Shown here: one piece after another, positions 60,482 to 64,000 of the stretch
Position numbering within the stretch: position 1 is the stretch's first letter
Layout: each line of letters opens with the position of its first letter
Origin: Bacillus sp. MM2020_4
GTDB lineage: Bacteria > Bacillota > Bacilli > Bacillales > Cytobacillaceae
NCBI RefSeq assembly: GCF_011250555.1
Contig: NZ_JAANMZ010000023.1
Location: 1-64,000 of the forward strand
Length of the DNA: 64,000 bases
Direction: 5' to 3'
Program-made: the position numbers and the translations under genes
The notes under the pieces: model-generated
Told to the model about the DNA's origin: nothing
The model's database searches: none
The model's input: only the letters and a program-made list of their open reading frames with translations

Positions 60482-61564
60482 TTATCGGTCGAACCTACCT
60501 TTGAAATCGATCGAGCTGCATTTTTCCAATGGCAGTTTAACACTTTTACCTTCTGCAGCAGATTTATAAATGGCAAGAACAAGCTCAAGTGCCCTTCTTC
60601 CATCTTCAGCAGTAACATACGGCTGTCTGTCATTTTGAATGGCATCAATAACGTCTGCGTAAAGAGGTGTATGCCCAAAACCGTACACACTTGGTGGATT
60701 TTCTTGATACTCTGCTTTAACAGCCTCGGGATCATCTTTTTTGTCTGCAAACTGCCACTCTTCAATTAAATTGACAGACTTTCCACCAGCTTTAACCGTG
60801 CCTGTTTCCCCGAATATATATAATGTTTCTTCAAGATTAGTTGGAAAAATATTTGTGGTCCCTTCCACAATTCCGTAACTTCCATTTGAAAATTTTATTA
60901 GAGCCATCCCTAAATCTTCCGATTCGATAAAGTCATGTTTCAAATTATCTGTCATACCGACTACTTCTGTTATGTTATCGCCCATCATCCAGCGCAATAA
61001 ATCGATATTATGGATGCACTGATTCATTAGTGCCCCACCATCTTGTTCCCATGTACCACGCCAAGGCGCCTGTTTATAATAATCTTCTCCTCTATTCCAA
61101 CGAATATGCGCTGTACCATGAAGTAATCTTCCAAAGCGTTCTTCTTCTATTGCTTCTCTTATTTTTTGGATAGACTTATTAAAACGGTTTTGGTGGCATG
61201 CACTTACTTTTACATTTTTTTCTTTTGCCATTTCAATGATTTGATCAGTTTCCTCTAACGATAAGGCAATAGGCTTTTCGATAATCAAATTACAGCCTGC
61301 TTCTATACAATCCAAAGCAATTTTCCCATGTTTTCCACTCTCGGTGCAAATAGCCACTAAATCCGGTTTTTCCTTTTCAAGTAGCTCTTTATAGTCAGTG
61401 TATTTAGGAGTCGAATGTGGAAGGTTAAAATTTGCAATTTTGTCCTCCATATTTTCTGGTACCACATCACATAAACCAACAATTTCAAGTTCGTTTTTAA
61501 TAGCTGCGGCTATATGATTGGGTGAAATTCTCCCACAGCCAATGATTGCATATCTTAGACTCAT
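60482..61564 (-). CDS. Gfo/Idh/MocA-family NAD(P)-dependent oxidoreductase
   Basis: A 360-residue sugar-type dehydrogenase. Rossmann motif IIGCGRISPNHIAAAIK, the EKP motif in LIIEKPIALS, and MNQCIHNIDLLRWMMGD. Similar to enzymes of UDP-sugar oxidation or inositol metabolism, often in wall or capsule sugar pathways; the LCP gene next door fits that. Substrate unknown. It is not part of the B. subtilis yvyE-tagV layout. Confidence 0.9.
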   Translation of the reverse strand: MSLRYAIIGCGRISPNHIAAAIKNELEIVGLCDVVPENMEDKIANFNLPHSTPKYTDYKELLEKEKPDLVAICTESGKHGKIALDCIEAGCNLIIEKPIALSLEETDQIIEMAKEKNVKVSACHQNRFNKSIQKIREAIEEERFGRLLHGTAHIRWNRGEDYYKQAPWRGTWEQDGGALMNQCIHNIDLLRWMMGDNITEVVGMTDNLKHDFIESEDLGMALIKFSNGSYGIVEGTTNIFPTNLEETLYIFGETGTVKAGGKSVNLIEEWQFADKKDDPEAVKAEYQENPPSVYGFGHTPLYADVIDAIQNDRQPYVTAEDGRRALELVLAIYKSAAEGKSVKLPLEKCSSIDFKGRFDR

Positions 61565-62015
61565 GATGATCCCTCACTAATAATTCAATATTTTTTTCAT
61601 TACTATTATCCTTCATTTCATTATTGTAATCAAGAGGGACAAGACGCCTGTTCACTTTTACGATAGCATATTGAAAAGAATGTAAGTGATCATGATAAAA
61701 AGGATCTCATCAATCATTGTCGAACTTTCGTACAATTCAACTTTCTAAAAACGGAAATAATCGTACCTTACTTCTCTATGTCCATCCGTTACACTCTAAA
61801 AAGGTGACAATATTCACTAAAATCAGCCAATACTCCTATTTTTTGCGACACCATTTAACATGGTTTTTTCCTTGCTTCAAATAAAGTCAATTGCCGCATA
61901 TTGTCTTTTTTTGGAGAAGAGTGTCAAAAAAACCAATTGAATATATGAAGCAAATGAAATATAATTTAGCTGACATTAATTTAGTTTACTTCTATAGATG
62001 AAAAGAGGCGAATAT
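61565..62015. promoter_or_regulatory. divergent intergenic region with LCP gene promoter
   Basis: TTGAAT (61937-61942) and TATAAT (61960-61965) with a 17-bp spacer give a good SigA promoter for the LCP gene. The rest shows no ORF with a ribosome site. Confidence 0.7.
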
Positions 62016-63044
62016 ATGGATAGAACTAGGGCCGGTAAGCGAAATAAGAAAAATTCAACGCCCTTTAAACGTGTGTTAAAGGGGATTTTAATATTGCTTC
62101 TTATTATTACCATTGCAGGTTTAGGCTATGCCGGGTATCTTACTTACACCATAAAAAACGTTGCAGATAAGAGTTATGAAGAACTTGACCATGGGAAAAA
62201 GTCAGATCTTCGTGAAGAGAAAGTAACATTAAAAAGTGATCCAGTTACAATCCTCTTAATGGGTGTAGATGACTATGTAAAAAATGATAAAGGCAGAACG
62301 GACACTCTTTTATTAATGGCCTTTAATCCTACTTCAAAAGAAGTCGCTATGGTTAGCATTCCACGTGATACAAGGGTGTATTTACCTTCTAAAGACAAAA
62401 GAGATAAAATTAATGCTGCATATGCATATGACAATGAACAGGGTGCAGTAGACGCAGTCCAAAGCTTAATCGATGTACCTGTTGACTATTACATTAAGAC
62501 CGGTGTGAAAGGATTTAAAGAGGTAATAGATGAGCTTGGAGGAATCACAGTAGATGTCCCATTTAATTTTAAACAGGTAGATTTAAAAAATAAATATGTT
62601 TACTTTAAAAAGGGTCCAATGACATTAAATGGCCGAGAAGCCCTTGCCTTTGTCCAAATGAGAAAAGAAGATCCTCGTGGTGATTTTGGAAGAGAGGAAA
62701 GACAACAGGAAGCCATAAGAGCAATGGCAGATAAGGCTGTTTCATTAAATACTTTGACCAAGGCTAATAGAATTATTGAAACGCTGGGTTCAAATATTAA
62801 AACCAATATTCAATTAAATGAGTTGCTAGGTTTACGCACATTTTATGAGGAAATACAGAATAAAGAGTTTAACAGACTAGAGCTTGAGGGGGAAGATAAG
62901 ATGATAAATGGTATATACTATTTTGTTCCCACCCAACAATCTGTTCAGGAAGTTGGAGATGAGTTAAGAAGAGTTCTTGAAATCAACCAAAATACTCAAG
63001 CATCTACTGACCTCCAAGATAATAATTCAGACTCAAATAATTAA
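62016..63044 (+). CDS. tagV: LCP (LytR-CpsA-Psr) wall polymer transferase
   Basis: About 342 residues. One N-terminal membrane segment (GILILLLIITIAGLGYAGYL) and the LCP catalytic domain: ILLMGVDD, GRTDTLLLMAFNP, MVSIPRDTRVYLP, DELGGITVDVPF and RKEDPRGDFGREERQQ. It attaches teichoic acid or other phosphate-linked polymers to peptidoglycan. Synteny with yvyE suggests the TagV (YvhJ) member of the LCP trio. ATG at 62016 has AAAGAGG. Confidence 0.93.
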   Translation: MDRTRAGKRNKKNSTPFKRVLKGILILLLIITIAGLGYAGYLTYTIKNVADKSYEELDHGKKSDLREEKVTLKSDPVTILLMGVDDYVKNDKGRTDTLLLMAFNPTSKEVAMVSIPRDTRVYLPSKDKRDKINAAYAYDNEQGAVDAVQSLIDVPVDYYIKTGVKGFKEVIDELGGITVDVPFNFKQVDLKNKYVYFKKGPMTLNGREALAFVQMRKEDPRGDFGREERQQEAIRAMADKAVSLNTLTKANRIIETLGSNIKTNIQLNELLGLRTFYEEIQNKEFNRLELEGEDKMINGIYYFVPTQQSVQEVGDELRRVLEINQNTQASTDLQDNNSDSNN

Positions 63045-63063
63045 ACATAACAAAAAAATATAA

Positions 63064-63121
63064 AATAAAATCCTTTACTTAGTATTATGCGTTTACTTAT
63101 TCAATGTAAAGGATTTTATTA
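63064..63121 (+). terminator. LCP gene terminator
   Basis: AATAAAATCCTTTAC and GTAAAGGATTTTATT arms are 15 bp, with a loop of about 27 bases. Confidence 0.75.
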
Positions 63122-63269
63122 TGAACTACTTTTTTTAGCCAATTCCAGCTAATAATCTAGTGATAATTAGTTGTATTTCTATTGGAAATTACAGAAATAC
63201 ACTTTGAAAATATATTATTTTACGTTAATCTATCAATATTACAAAATTATATTCTTCTAGGAGGAAAAA

Positions 63270-63920
63270 ATGAAAAGAAAAGTTTTGAGCACAGTAATTT
63301 TATTAACTGTTGGATTTGGAATCGGAACAGTAACTACAACTAGCGCTAATGCAGAAACCAATTATGTTATAGCTAGTGTTGAATGGGTATTATCGAAAAT
63401 ATCTCCTCTTGAACAGAAAGTTAATCAACTAGAGCAAAGAGTCTCAAGTTTAGAAAATGGGGAAGCACCCACAGCTCCACCAGTTCAATATTCTAGTGTT
63501 TTTGTAAACAAAGTAACTGCAGTAAAAAAAGGAGCAAGTTCCACCTATGATACCTTCTTTAATGCTCCTCAAGGAACAATTCTTTCATATGATAGTACTT
63601 ATCAAAATAGTGTAACAGGTGAAAAATGGTATATTGTTAAATTATCAGATAATAGATTAGGAGCAATTAAATCGACAGATACTTCATTGCAATCTCAGAA
63701 TCCATCTAGTTTTTCTAAAGTGGTGTTCACAAAGAATGCAATAATTAAACGTGGGGCAGCGGCAAGCTATGAAACTATTTATACAGCAAGTACTGGGGAA
63801 TCACTTGTTTACAGCAGTACTTATGTAAATTCAACAACTGGAGAAAAGTGGTATATCGTAAAAACTCCAAATGGGAAATTTGGTGCTGTACTTTCTTCAT
63901 TTGCTGAGGTGATTAAATAA
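63270..63920 (+). CDS. secreted SH3-like repeat protein
   Basis: A 216-residue exported protein. Signal peptide (VLSTVILLTVGFGIGTVTTT, cleavage near SANA-ET), a coiled coil (LEQKVNQLEQRVSSLENG), then two similar units of about 65 residues (KKGASSTYDTFFNAPQGTIL and KRGAAASYETIYTASTGESL), each ending GEKWYIVK. They resemble SH3b-type wall-binding repeats. AGGAGG ribosome site. Possibly a wall-associated protein related to the LCP neighbour. Confidence 0.85.
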   Translation: MKRKVLSTVILLTVGFGIGTVTTTSANAETNYVIASVEWVLSKISPLEQKVNQLEQRVSSLENGEAPTAPPVQYSSVFVNKVTAVKKGASSTYDTFFNAPQGTILSYDSTYQNSVTGEKWYIVKLSDNRLGAIKSTDTSLQSQNPSSFSKVVFTKNAIIKRGAAASYETIYTASTGESLVYSSTYVNSTTGEKWYIVKTPNGKFGAVLSSFAEVIK

Positions 63921-63922
63921 TA

Positions 63923-64000
63923 ATGCGCCAAAAATTCTTTATGGTAATAGTATTTACTTTTGCTATATTATTATTAAGCGATCAAGATACACAAGCAGCT
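63923..64000 (+). CDS. exported protein, truncated by window edge
   Basis: The first 26 codons (MRQKFFMVIVFTFAILLLSD...) look like a signal peptide. The start lies two bases after the previous stop, so the genes are probably coupled. The remainder is outside the window. Confidence 0.65.
   Translation, partial: MRQKFFMVIVFTFAILLLSDQDTQAA

Overview
The window is a chromosome segment of a Bacillaceae bacterium (Bacillus/Neobacillus/Mesobacillus type). It holds secA, hpf, comFC, comFA, degV, degU, degS, yvyE and an LCP (LytR-CpsA-Psr) gene in a neighbourhood resembling the Bacillus subtilis comF-deg-yvyE region. Ribosome binding sites are strong and Bacillus-like, and promoters match SigA and SigH consensus sequences. 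A 40.4-kb prophage of HK97 type splits comFA.

Left part (1-8.2 kb): a minus-strand operon for multihaem c-type cytochromes. Two membrane-anchored NapC/NirT-type proteins carry 10 and 12 CXXCH motifs. They are followed by a TPR protein, an NHL beta-propeller protein and two secreted doubled-CXXCH cytochromes with 6 and 7 haem sites. This looks like a quinol-to-surface electron conduit with about 35 haems. A TTTGTGAAT sequence upstream matches the ResD binding consensus. Next come secA (plus strand), hpf with a SigH-like promoter, comFC, and the 3' two thirds of comFA.

Prophage (14,125-54,557): a large serine recombinase has integrated the element into the codons for the Walker A motif of ComFA. 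A CGCAA core lies at both junctions, and each phage end carries one arm of a 19-bp imperfect inverted repeat. From left to right the prophage contains: (a) a minus-strand cassette of an FtsK-like ATPase, a replication-relaxation protein, a zinc ribbon and a two-TM protein; (b) a plus-strand accessory cassette (16.6-18.8 kb) with its own operator-bearing promoter and terminators; (c) minus-strand lysis, tail, head and packaging genes (18.8-36.3 kb), broken by a divergent moron at 22.3-23.2 kb; (d) a non-coding block (36.46-37.1 kb) with three terminators, a tRNA-like RNA and a folded leader; (e) minus-strand middle and early genes (37.2-52.2 kb): ArpU regulator, methyltransferase, dUTPase-like protein, ERCC4 nuclease, primase-helicase beside an iteron-like cluster, SSB-like protein, Sak4-like ATPase and Gam-like protein; (f) a cI/cro switch with four 16-bp operators, then the integrase. 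All core phage modules are open, so the prophage may be inducible.

Right part (54.5-64 kb): the 5' part of comFA, a NERD-domain gene, a phased 21-bp repeat, degV, degU-degS, yvyE, a Gfo/Idh/MocA oxidoreductase, an LCP protein (likely TagV), a secreted SH3-like repeat protein and the start of another exported protein.

The leading biological idea is that competence DNA uptake is switched off in the lysogen by interruption of comFA and would be restored scarlessly by integrase-mediated excision, as known for comK prophages of Listeria. Other points to check are the RNA and terminator block before the late genes, the moron with a HEPN-like motif, and the multihaem cytochrome operon in a Gram-positive host.
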